A stretch of DNA of 64,000 bases from Chitinophaga cymbidii. Lineage in GTDB: Bacteria; Bacteroidota; Bacteroidia; Chitinophagales; Chitinophagaceae. Shown piece after piece: positions 34,524 through 43,200 of the stretch. Where the stretch lies: positions 145,524-209,523 of the forward strand of contig NZ_BKAU01000003.1 in NCBI RefSeq assembly GCF_007992715.1, read 5' to 3'. Both the position numbers and the translations under genes were made by a program. Each line of letters opens with the position of its first letter. Position 1 is the stretch's first letter. Below the pieces are notes generated by a model. The model did no database searches and was not told the origin of the DNA. It worked only from the letters and a program-made list of their open reading frames with translations.

Positions 34524-35438
34524 ATGACTCCCCATATTAACCTGAATCCAGCAAACCCCATCATCAAACACAAGTTCACTGCAGATCCTACTGCTGTCCT
34601 CTTTGAGGACATCGTCTACTTATATACAGGGCACGATCAGGCGCCGATTGGCATGACTGACTATGTCATGGAGGAATGGCTTTGCTTTTCCTCCACTGAT
34701 TTGAAACGCTGGACGGAGCATGCTGTTCCTTTAACGGCAAAAGACTTTCAATGGTCCTCCGGCGGTGCATATGCAACAAAGATGGTCCACCATGCAGGAA
34801 AATTCTATTGGTATGTTGCTGTGAAAGACGCAGTGATGGGAGGGACATCGATCGGTGTAGCTGTTTCTACACGACCTGCAGATGGCTTTATCGATGCCAG
34901 GGGCACCGCTCTCATTACTATGGATATGTTGCCGGACAGCAACACTAATGAAAAAGCCAATCTGGACCCTTCAGTTCTCATTGATGATGATGGCGCGGCA
35001 TATATCTTCTGGGGAAATAAGCAATGCTATTATGCCAGGCTTGCCCACGACCTGGTTAGCCTGGATGGAGAAATACAAGCTGTTGATCTTCCCGGTTTTG
35101 AGGAAGGCTCGCACCTTCACAAGCGAAATGGCTGGTATTATTTGTCATACGGATATGGAATGCCGGAGAAGGTGGCCTATGCTATGAGCCGGAGTATCCA
35201 TGGCCCGTGGATGTTTAAAGGGATCTTAAATGAAATCGCCGGTAATTGCCAGACCAATCGCCCATGTATGCTGGACTTTAAGGGAAGAAGCTATTTCTTT
35301 TATCACAATGGGGCGTTGGTGAATGGCGACAGCTACCATCGCTCGGTATGCATTGAGCGGTTGTATTACAACGATGATGATACAATGAAACGTGTAATAA
35401 TGATCTCCGAAGGCATTCAGGGCTCACCTGAAGGATGA
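34524..35438 (+). CDS. Glycoside hydrolase family 43-like enzyme
   Basis: 304 residues from the ATG at 34524 (MTPHINL); the same frame is open upstream but is antisense to the arginase-fold gene. It is a five-bladed propeller pattern with ADPTAVLFEDIVYLYTGHD (catalytic base Asp near residue 18), LDPSVLIDDDG (pKa-modulating Asp) and FEEGSHLHKRNGWYYLSY (acid Glu). GH43 enzymes cut arabinose or xylose side chains. There is no signal peptide, so it is likely cytoplasmic and acts on imported oligosaccharides. No SusCD pair is near, so it is not in a standard polysaccharide locus. Confidence 0.9.
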   Translation: MTPHINLNPANPIIKHKFTADPTAVLFEDIVYLYTGHDQAPIGMTDYVMEEWLCFSSTDLKRWTEHAVPLTAKDFQWSSGGAYATKMVHHAGKFYWYVAVKDAVMGGTSIGVAVSTRPADGFIDARGTALITMDMLPDSNTNEKANLDPSVLIDDDGAAYIFWGNKQCYYARLAHDLVSLDGEIQAVDLPGFEEGSHLHKRNGWYYLSYGYGMPEKVAYAMSRSIHGPWMFKGILNEIAGNCQTNRPCMLDFKGRSYFFYHNGALVNGDSYHRSVCIERLYYNDDDTMKRVIMISEGIQGSPEG

Positions 35439-35533
35439 CCGCAATTTTACAGCGAAGTAATAGTTGTATATGAAATTTATTATATGTAACTTAGGGCGAG
35501 CACTAATTAAACGAGGGACAATTACTATATCCT

Positions 35534-36589
35534 ATGCCTACAAGAACATGCCTGAAAAACCTGCTTTTCATTACGCTGGCAGCGGTCACCTGCAGTTCCT
35601 GCAAATCTACCGAGCTGGTTTACATTAATGTGTTGAACCCGGCGCCTGTGACCATACCGGCCTATATTAAAAGTCCCGGTGTCCTGAACAGGACCTCCGT
35701 CACCTCACAGCATAAGGCAGTAGATGTGGTTGACAAGATATTCAGCCTGGAAGGGGTGCAGCTTGACAAGGAAGGGGCAGAAAGCAGCGTGAGCGGGCTT
35801 ACCGGCGAATTGCTGAAGAACGACCGGTTCAGCGATGTAAAAGCGCTGGGCGGGCTGGATCTGACCACCAATGCGCCGGGGCTTTTCTCTGCGCCGCTCT
35901 CCTGGGAAACTGTGGACGAAATATGCCGGGAACATCATGTGGACGCCCTCTTCTCGCTGGAGCTTTTTGACACCGATTCGAAGATCAGCTATGCCACTAT
36001 ACCGGTTGCTTTGAAAACACCGCTGGGCAATGTACCGGGCATAGAGCACCAGGCCAGCATGCTTACCAGCGTGAAAACAGGCTGGCGGATCTATGATCCC
36101 GCCAGCAGGAATATCCTGGATGAATTTCCGCTTGTCAGGGACCTTACTTTCTCCGGCAGGGGTATCAACCCGGTAGCCGCCGCCGGCGCACTGATCAACC
36201 GCAAAGAGGCGGTAAAGGAAGTGAGCGAACAAGCGGGGCAACATTATGCCATGCGAATTATTCCCTACCGGACAAGGGTAACCAGGGATTACTATGTGAA
36301 AGGCACTGACAATTTCAGAACAGCCCGGCGTAAAGCGCAAACCGGCAACTGGGACGGCGCCGCCGAGCTATGGAAGAAAGAGACCACGAACCCCAGCAGC
36401 ACCGTGGCCGGCAGGGCATGCTACAATATGGCCATCATCTGTGAGATTAACGGGGAGCTGGACCTGGCGATCAAATGGTCGCAGAAAGCTTACGAGGAAT
36501 ATAACAACCGTCTTGCGCTGAAGTATATCCGGTTGCTGAAGAACAGGCAGGCGGGCAACGAATTGCTGAAGCAGCAGCAGGCGGAATAA
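35534..36589 (+). CDS. Putative lipoprotein, DUF6340-like
   Basis: 351 residues. The N-terminal hydrophobic stretch ends in Cys-rich TCSSCKS, consistent with lipid modification, so the protein is probably on the periplasmic or outer membrane face. The early VLNPAPVTIPAYI and LNRTSV motifs match, from memory, the family called DUF6340 in Bacteroidota. A C-terminal TPR-like region covers residues about 265-340 (NFRTARRKAQTGNWDGA, YNMAIICEINGELDLAI). The function is unknown. It stands alone in its direction between GH43 and the convergent MBL gene. Confidence 0.6.
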   Translation: MPTRTCLKNLLFITLAAVTCSSCKSTELVYINVLNPAPVTIPAYIKSPGVLNRTSVTSQHKAVDVVDKIFSLEGVQLDKEGAESSVSGLTGELLKNDRFSDVKALGGLDLTTNAPGLFSAPLSWETVDEICREHHVDALFSLELFDTDSKISYATIPVALKTPLGNVPGIEHQASMLTSVKTGWRIYDPASRNILDEFPLVRDLTFSGRGINPVAAAGALINRKEAVKEVSEQAGQHYAMRIIPYRTRVTRDYYVKGTDNFRTARRKAQTGNWDGAAELWKKETTNPSSTVAGRACYNMAIICEINGELDLAIKWSQKAYEEYNNRLALKYIRLLKNRQAGNELLKQQQAE

Positions 36590-36635
36590 TGTTTTATTGG
36601 TGATGCTATTTCGGTAAATCAATCATAACCGCTTT

Positions 36636-37757
36636 TTAATTCACATCCTTCCACCATTCCCTGAACACCTGCCCGTCATCGCGCAGGTCCACCACCTGGC
36701 CGATCATCGGTGTCGCCAGCGGGATGTCTGCAATGGTCTTTATTCTTCGTAACGGTTCATCCCAGGCATGATTTCCCAATGTAAACTTGGAAGAGTGTAC
36801 AGGCAGCAGCCGCTTCGCCTTCAGGTCTTTTGCAGCCTGTAATACTTCTTCCGGCTGCATATGAATATATTTCCAGGCCAGGTCGTACTGCCCGTTTTCA
36901 AGAATGGCCAGGTCTACAGGACCGAATTTCTCCCCGATCTCCGCGAAATGGGTATCATAACCGCTGTCGCCTCCTATATAGATCTTCATACCGGGCGTTT
37001 CCAGTACGTAGGACTGCCACAGCGTATTATTCCTGGAAAAGCTTCTGCCGGAGAAGTGACGGGCGGGCGCCGTGTGTACTATGAAGCCGTCTTCCAGCTC
37101 CACGTCCTGCCACCAGTCTTTTTCAACGATCATTTCCGGTGTGTAGCCCCACCTTTCCAGGTGCGCGCCTACGCCCAGTCCACAGATCACTTTACCTACT
37201 TTTCCTTTCAACGCCAGCATGGTCTTGTAATCGAGATGATCATAGTGGTCGTGCGAGATAAACAGGTAATCAATGGCCGGGAAATCATCTGCTGTATAAA
37301 TGTCCGCTCCCCTGAATGCTTTTGTACCTCCCGGCAGCGGCGATGCGCTGCCTGAAAGCACAGGATCTACCAGTATATGCTTTCCACCTGTCTGTATAAA
37401 GTAGGATGAATGGCCAAACCATACCAGCACATCCTTGTCAGGCGGCAGGGCCAGCAGATCGGTCTTCACAGAAGGCAGGGAATCTACCGGCCGTAAACGC
37501 AATTTCTTTTTGAATATAAAGTCATATAAAACGCCTCTCATGCTATATCCCTCTGAAAGTTGCGGGGTCATGTGGACGTTCTGGAACTTCCCGTCCTTAT
37601 AATGAGGGGATTGGCTCATCAATTCTAATCTCTTCCCGGAAGGTTTTTTCCCGAATTGCGGATGTCTCATATATATTAACGCTGTGATTGTCAGTAATAA
37701 AAATATAGCAAGTGATACTTTTAGGAATTTTAGTGTTACCCTGGCTAATTTCTTCAT
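36636..37757 (-). CDS. MBL-fold metal-dependent hydrolase with N-terminal membrane anchor
   Basis: 373 residues. One hydrophobic segment (about 10-30) probably anchors it in the inner membrane. The metal motif SHDHYDHLD (HxHxDH), the HTAPARHFSG His and the GGDSGYD Asp are all present. VWFGHSSYFIQTGGKHILVD and PVHSSKFTLGNHAWDEP match the UlaG/NAPE-PLD-like branch of the metallo-beta-lactamase superfamily, which cleaves phosphodiesters or lactones; the substrate is unknown. The gene has 9 bp of separate sequence before the terminal hairpin zone of the cold-shock gene begins upstream. Confidence 0.88.
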   Translation of the reverse strand: MKKLARVTLKFLKVSLAIFLLLTITALIYMRHPQFGKKPSGKRLELMSQSPHYKDGKFQNVHMTPQLSEGYSMRGVLYDFIFKKKLRLRPVDSLPSVKTDLLALPPDKDVLVWFGHSSYFIQTGGKHILVDPVLSGSASPLPGGTKAFRGADIYTADDFPAIDYLFISHDHYDHLDYKTMLALKGKVGKVICGLGVGAHLERWGYTPEMIVEKDWWQDVELEDGFIVHTAPARHFSGRSFSRNNTLWQSYVLETPGMKIYIGGDSGYDTHFAEIGEKFGPVDLAILENGQYDLAWKYIHMQPEEVLQAAKDLKAKRLLPVHSSKFTLGNHAWDEPLRRIKTIADIPLATPMIGQVVDLRDDGQVFREWWKDVN

Positions 37758-37842
37758 ATGAGTTTGTTGACGAATCAGGCAGCGGAATATTTTAGCGGCG
37801 GAGAAAAAATCCAGTTTCCGCCGCCGGGCTTCTCCAGACGCA

Positions 37843-37896
37843 AAAGGCTACCTGAAAGAAAATGTGCTCTCCACACTTTGCTTTCAGGTAGCCTTT
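37843..37896 (-). terminator. Strong hairpin terminator after the cold-shock gene
   Basis: Two perfect 16-bp arms (37843-37858 and 37881-37896) with a 22-base loop; on the minus strand the stem runs into TTTTGCG. It lies 24 bp after the cold-shock stop, so it is best read as that gene's terminator. The T-tract is short. Confidence 0.7.
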
Positions 37897-37919
37897 GATA
37901 TTGTAAAGACGCGGCAGCG

Positions 37920-38366
37920 TTATTTGGCAGTGCCCGCCTTACTTACGTTTAATGCGCTGTAGCCCTTGGGGGTTCTTTCCCATTCAAACGTTACTGCGTC
38001 TTTCTCCTGCACGGGCTGCTGTAATTCGTTGAGATGGAAGAAAACGCTGGTGCCGGATTTGTCGTCTTTAATAAAACCGTATCCTTTCGACTGGTTGAAG
38101 AAGGTAATGGTACCGGTTCTCGTCGTTTCTTCCGGCAGGCGGGCGGCTGCGCCCAGCTGAATGTCGCTCAGCGAAACTTCCTGCCGCTGACCCGGATCAA
38201 CCGGAACCGAACTCAGGTTCCCGTTCTCATCAACATAGGCCAGCATGTCTTCGAGCGTCTTGCCTTTATCTTTGTTGGCTTTCCGCTCTCTCATCTTTTC
38301 TGCTTTCTCTTGTTTGGCTTTCGCCTTCTTGTTTTTCTGTTCTTTCTTTGAAAAAGAATCTCCCAT
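37920..38366 (-). CDS. Cold-shock domain protein with a basic N-terminal extension
   Basis: 148 residues. The N-terminus (1-36) is extremely Lys/Arg/Glu-rich (KKEQKNKKAKAKQEKAEK), a disordered or helical RNA-binding tail. Residues about 82-148 are a cold-shock domain with RNP1 (KGYGFIKDD) and RNP2 (SVFFHLNEL). Such proteins melt RNA structure after cold or at other stress. The extension makes it twice the size of a classic Csp. The likely promoter is over 220 nt upstream, so the mRNA would have a long leader, as in cspA. Confidence 0.9.
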   Translation of the reverse strand: MGDSFSKKEQKNKKAKAKQEKAEKMRERKANKDKGKTLEDMLAYVDENGNLSSVPVDPGQRQEVSLSDIQLGAAARLPEETTRTGTITFFNQSKGYGFIKDDKSGTSVFFHLNELQQPVQEKDAVTFEWERTPKGYSALNVSKAGTAK

Positions 38367-38600
38367 TTTTTTGTTTTTACCCTATGACCCGCATAACATC
38401 TGGCAATAATCAATTTCATCTATATTAAGAAACTGATTCATAAGGTCGGTTATTGTATTTATTTATCTGGTCGCTTACCGGCCATCATCCCGATGGCTGA
38501 ATAGCTCGAAGCTGCCCGGCTGGAAAGCTGGACGGAGAGAAGAAATATCCGTACTTAGTCAGAGAACGCAAGAGCGGGCAAGCTGATCTATGCAAAGGTA
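38367..38600 (-). promoter_or_regulatory. Promoter and long 5' leader of the cold-shock gene
   Basis: On the minus strand TACCTTTG (38593-38600) fits the -7 consensus, with a weak TTTA at a suitable -33 spacing. Transcription from here would give a leader of about 220 nt holding small hairpins such as GCCATC/GATGGC. Long structured leaders are used as cold sensors in cspA-type mRNAs; that role is inferred here. No coding feature is seen in this stretch. Confidence 0.5.
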
Positions 38601-38684
38601 CGATAATTAGGCGAATAAAGCTAAAGGTTGCCGGATTGAACAGACGCACAGGATTAATTGTTATTTGGTAAAGCTTGTGTTGTT

Positions 38685-39260
38685 ATGATCATAAAAACAG
38701 CTACAGCAATGGATGAAGCCCGCGCCATCAGCGTATTAACCTTGGCTTTCAGCGTTGATCCGATGGCCCGGTGGTCCCTGCCGGACTCCGAAAAATATCT
38801 GGCAACTTTCTCTCCGATAGCGAAGGCTTTTGGAGGAAGCGCCTTTGGGAAGGGCACGGCTTACATTGCCAGTGGCTTCACCGGCGTCGCCCTATGGCTG
38901 CAGCCCGGCGCCAGGTCCGATGAAGAAACCCTGACAAGGCTGTTCAATGAGAACACAGACGGTAGCATAAAAGAGGATATGCAGGGAATTTTTGAGCAGA
39001 TGGAAAAATTCCATCCAACAGAACCGCACTGGTACTTGCCGATGATCGGTGTTGATCCGGTACATCAGGGGGCGGGGATAGGCGCTGCGCTGATGACCGA
39101 AGCGCTCAGGGCCGTTGACCGTGACGGGTCGATCGCATATCTTGAATCTTCCAACCCCAGAAATATTTCACTCTATCTGCGGCACGGCTTTGAGGTTATC
39201 GGCGAAATTCAATCCGGCAGCTCGCCTGTTTTACGCCCCATGTTGAGAAGAGCGAGGTGA
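38685..39260 (+). CDS. GNAT-family N-acetyltransferase
   Basis: 191 residues from the ATG at 38685; a TTG 27 bp upstream is less likely. The acetyl-CoA binding loop is HQGAGIGAALMTEAL (near residues 126-140), preceded by the GVDP strand end typical of GNATs, and followed by YLESSNPRNISLYLRHGFE. The substrate is unknown. The last 30 bp overlap the convergent alpha/beta hydrolase gene (39231-39260), so the two genes read opposite strands of the same DNA at their ends. Confidence 0.88.
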   Translation: MIIKTATAMDEARAISVLTLAFSVDPMARWSLPDSEKYLATFSPIAKAFGGSAFGKGTAYIASGFTGVALWLQPGARSDEETLTRLFNENTDGSIKEDMQGIFEQMEKFHPTEPHWYLPMIGVDPVHQGAGIGAALMTEALRAVDRDGSIAYLESSNPRNISLYLRHGFEVIGEIQSGSSPVLRPMLRRAR

Positions 39261-40124
39261 ATGATCAGCTATAAAATTTCTTATCAGTGTCAATACTTCA
39301 TCAAAATGCGTGTCCAGCACATCGTGCCCTCCGTCCAGGATATGGATTTGTGCTTCGGGCAAGTCCCGTTTATAACAGGGAGCTTCTTTCACCGAAAAAA
39401 ATATTTCATATTCCCCCCAAATGACAAGCGCCGGTGGTTGGTGACTACGGAAATACTCCTGGTAAACGGGAAACATTTCCAGGTGCGTTTTGAAATCACA
39501 ATTCAGCTCAAACTGCTTTTCAATATTACCCGGCCGCCTCAAAAGCTCCCAGTCAACCATCCACAATTCGGGACTGACCCTGGATAATACATCCGCCGGA
39601 AGCCCGCCGAAATACTGATTTTTTATCCCTTCCGCGCTCAGGAATTTAATAAGCTCTTTCTTTTTTTCAGGTCTTGGGTTGTACCAATATTCAATATATT
39701 CATCCCATTCCGGACCCATGCCTTCCCGGTATGCGTTGCCGCTCTGCACAATGAGGCCCGCAATTTTTTCGGGGTGATTCACGCATAATTGCAACCCGAT
39801 CGGTGAACCATAATCATGGAGATAAATAAAGAATTTATCCAGATCTATTGCTTCGGTCAGTTTGTTCATTAAAGCAGATATGTTCCCGAATGTATATTCA
39901 AAATCATCCGGTACAGGAAACTGGCTAAAGCCAAAACCCGGATAATCCGGCGCGATAAGGTGGTACTGGTCGGACATGGCAATCATCAGGTTTTTGAAAG
40001 CTATCGATGAAGTCGGAAATCCATGCAGGAGCAGTAAAGATGGATTTTTTCTATCTCCGGCCTCCCGGTAGAAGAGATCAATTCCGTTAATTTTGATGTT
40101 CCTATTGTAGATTTGTCTTGACAT
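39231..40124 (-). CDS. Alpha/beta hydrolase, haloalkane dehalogenase/epoxide hydrolase-like
   Basis: 297 residues from the ATG at 40124; an earlier in-frame start at 40193 is less likely. The oxyanion motif is LLHGFPTSS. The nucleophile elbow reads LHDYGSPIG, with Asp instead of Ser, as in dehalogenases and epoxide hydrolases. The acid is probably in the WGEYEIFF region and the base His in GGHDVLDTHFDE. The enzyme should open epoxides or split carbon-halogen bonds, but the substrate is open. It overlaps the GNAT gene end by 30 bp. Confidence 0.87.
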   Translation of the reverse strand: MSRQIYNRNIKINGIDLFYREAGDRKNPSLLLLHGFPTSSIAFKNLMIAMSDQYHLIAPDYPGFGFSQFPVPDDFEYTFGNISALMNKLTEAIDLDKFFIYLHDYGSPIGLQLCVNHPEKIAGLIVQSGNAYREGMGPEWDEYIEYWYNPRPEKKKELIKFLSAEGIKNQYFGGLPADVLSRVSPELWMVDWELLRRPGNIEKQFELNCDFKTHLEMFPVYQEYFRSHQPPALVIWGEYEIFFSVKEAPCYKRDLPEAQIHILDGGHDVLDTHFDEVLTLIRNFIADHSPRSSQHGA

Positions 40125-40287
40125 AGTGTTTGAATTTTCCTGAAAAATTGCCGGTTTAATCCGGGAGAATTGCTGCGATTGTTTAAGCAGCAACTTTCAT
40201 GCTACAATTTTTTGATTTATGTGTCTATCCCTGGTTTTGCCCTCCCCCTGAAATTCCCTATCTTCATGTCTCCTGGAAACACCCTGT

Positions 40288-43200
40288 ATGCCCACCATTT
40301 CCCTCTGCATGATAGTGAAGAACGAACAGGAGGTGATACAACGCTGCCTGTCATCTGTAACCGGCGTTATGGACGAGATCATTATTGTTGATACCGGTTC
40401 TGCCGATGATACGGTAGCTATCTGCAGGCAGTTCACATCTCATGTATATGCTTTTCCCTGGCAGCAGGATTTTGCCGCTGCCCGCAACTTTTCATTCAGC
40501 AAGGCGTCGTGCCAGTACATTTGCTGGCTGGATGCGGATGATGTGCTGGACGCTCACAGCCGCGAAGCGCTGCTGGCACTGAAAGACCGCCTGAGCGCCG
40601 ACGTGTATTTCCTGCCTTATGACTACAGCCAGGACGAGTACGGGCAGACCGCCTGCACCCTGTACCGGGAGCGTATTGTTCGCAACGATGGTACGTTTGC
40701 CTGGAAGTATCCCGTTCACGAAGTTATTCACAACATCCACAACCGCAGCCATGCATATGAAGATATCCCGGTGCGGCATGCCAGAACGCAACAGGGTATG
40801 GAGCAGGACAAAGGGCGCAACCTGGCCATTTTACAGCAGGCGGTTTTGCAGCCGGCTTATGCCGCGGATGCCAGGGTATGGTTTTACCTTGGCCGCGAAC
40901 TGCACGACCATCAGCGGTTTGAAGAAGCCATTGAAGCCTTTGCCCACTTCCTCACATTTGAAAATACCTGGCAGGAGGAGCGGGTAATGGCATTGTTCCG
41001 CACGGCCCAATGCCACGCTTCGCTGGCGGAAATGAATGATGAACATGTGCAGGCCGCTGAAACGTTTGCGCGCAAAGCCAGGGAGCTGGACGGTCGCTGG
41101 GCGGAGCCGTATTTTGTACCGGGCGAACTGGCGTACCGCGCAGGCCGCTACGAAGAAGCAGCTTTCTGGTTCCGGCAATGCCTGCGCGGCCTGCCCGATG
41201 TACTGAGCCCCGTAAATACCGCACTCTACACCATCAAACCATCGCTCTACCTCGTATTTTGTTATGACAGGCTGCAGCAGTATGAAGAGGCATGGCGGTA
41301 TAATGAGCTGGCGTTGCAATACAAACCGCGGGATGCGGGCCTGTTGCATAACAGGGCGTACCTTGGCGGACGGCTGGCGGCTGCTTCGGGCATTGCATGG
41401 TATGGCAGGAGCGTTTCGCCGCAGTTTCCCGCATACCGCATCAGGGCCATGCGCATGCACGCAACACTGCTGGAAATGGGCGTACCGGGTTGCATGACAG
41501 ATAGTGCGGGTGAGTTGTACAGGTATCATACCGTCATTTTCTTCCGGGCCTTTACCGGTGAAGAATACCAGGTCATGCAGGAAATGAAGGCTGCCGGCAA
41601 ACAGGTGGCGCTGGATGTATCTGAAAACCTGCTGCCGCATACCGGCGATTTCCCGTACTACCTGCCCATGATCACCCTGGCAGATGTAGTGATCTGCTGC
41701 TCACCGGTGCTGGCAGACCTGCTGCGTCCTTACAACGTAGCCGTTACCGTTATTGAAGATGCGGCAGAGCCGGTAACCTGCCGCAGTGAAATAAATACCG
41801 AAGGCCCGCTGAAAGCGGGCTGGGCCGGCATGCCGGAGAATGCCATGCTGGCGGAACAATTGCGCCCGCTGCTGCTGCGGCATAATTGTGAGCTGGTAAC
41901 GGTCCACACCGGGCCAGGGCATAACCGCTACTGGACGCTGGACGACTGGCAGCACCATCTTGCCGCCTGCGATTTTGTGATCGCACCGCAAAACGTGGAA
42001 GCGCAGCCCGCTAAATCCGCTAATAAAGTTACCACCGCCATGACGCTTGGCCTGCCGGTAATTGCTGCGCCACTGCCCGCTTACCTGGACGTGATCCGGC
42101 ATGGCAGTAACGGCCTGATAGCAGACAGCCCGGAACAATGGGAGACAGCTATTTTGCAGATGCGATCGCCTGCGCTCAGGGCCTTGCTGCGCCGGAACGG
42201 ACTGCACACGGCGATGGCCTGCCGGCCGGAGAACATGGCGCTCAAATGGTGGAAAGCATTGTCTGCCGCAACTTATAATGAACTGGCGGTAGATATCATT
42301 ATTCCCACTATCTACGATACGCCGCATATCTATCATTGCATTGACAGCATTATGGCCTGTACGCAGGTACCGTTTAATATTATCGTGGTGAACAGCGGCG
42401 GGCACCCGCTGCAACTGCCGCAAAACGTTCAGGTGATGCAGGCGGAACGGCTTAATTACGCCGCGGCGGTGAACCTTGGCATAGCTGCCGGTAAAGCGCC
42501 TTATATCTGCATCATGAATGATGATGTGATCGTGTCGGACGGCTGGCTGCCGCCCTTGCTGGAAGATGTGAAGGCGGGTGCGGGATTCTCGAATCCGTTA
42601 TCTAATTGCGATGCCGGCTTCCTGCACAACTATGACCTGCAATGCGGAAACCTTGTGCTGGGAGCGGGTGTGAACATCCTGCACGAAGGGCTGGTGCGTC
42701 ACCGGCAAAATCTTTCAAAAGGCATTTCTCCGCAGGACCTGTGGACGTACCGGCCGGGCAATCAGCGCCGCCGTTATGAGCGGGAGTGGGTGCCTTTCTT
42801 TTGCACGGTCACCAGCAGGCGGGTGATAGAAAAAACGGGTTTGCTGGATGATGGTTTCAACAACGGCTGTGAAGATGTGGACCTCTGCCGCCGTGCGGGC
42901 CTGCTGGGCCTTCGCAGCAGGGTGAACGAAAACAGTTTTGTGTTCCATTTCGGGGGCACGAGCACCATTCCTTATGTCACCGCTCACCCGTCAGAAAAAG
43001 ATGCTACGCATGCATATTTCCGGGAGAAGTACAGGTTGCCGCTGCTTTGCATACACGCAGGCTACGCTTATGAAAGCTGGAACGCGGCCACCATACGGGA
43101 AACCGGCATGGGTGGCTCGGAAACGGCGGTGGCGGCGCTGGCGCGTGAAATGACAAAGCGGGGATACCGGGTGGTGGTGTGCTGCCACTGCACAGGCCAT

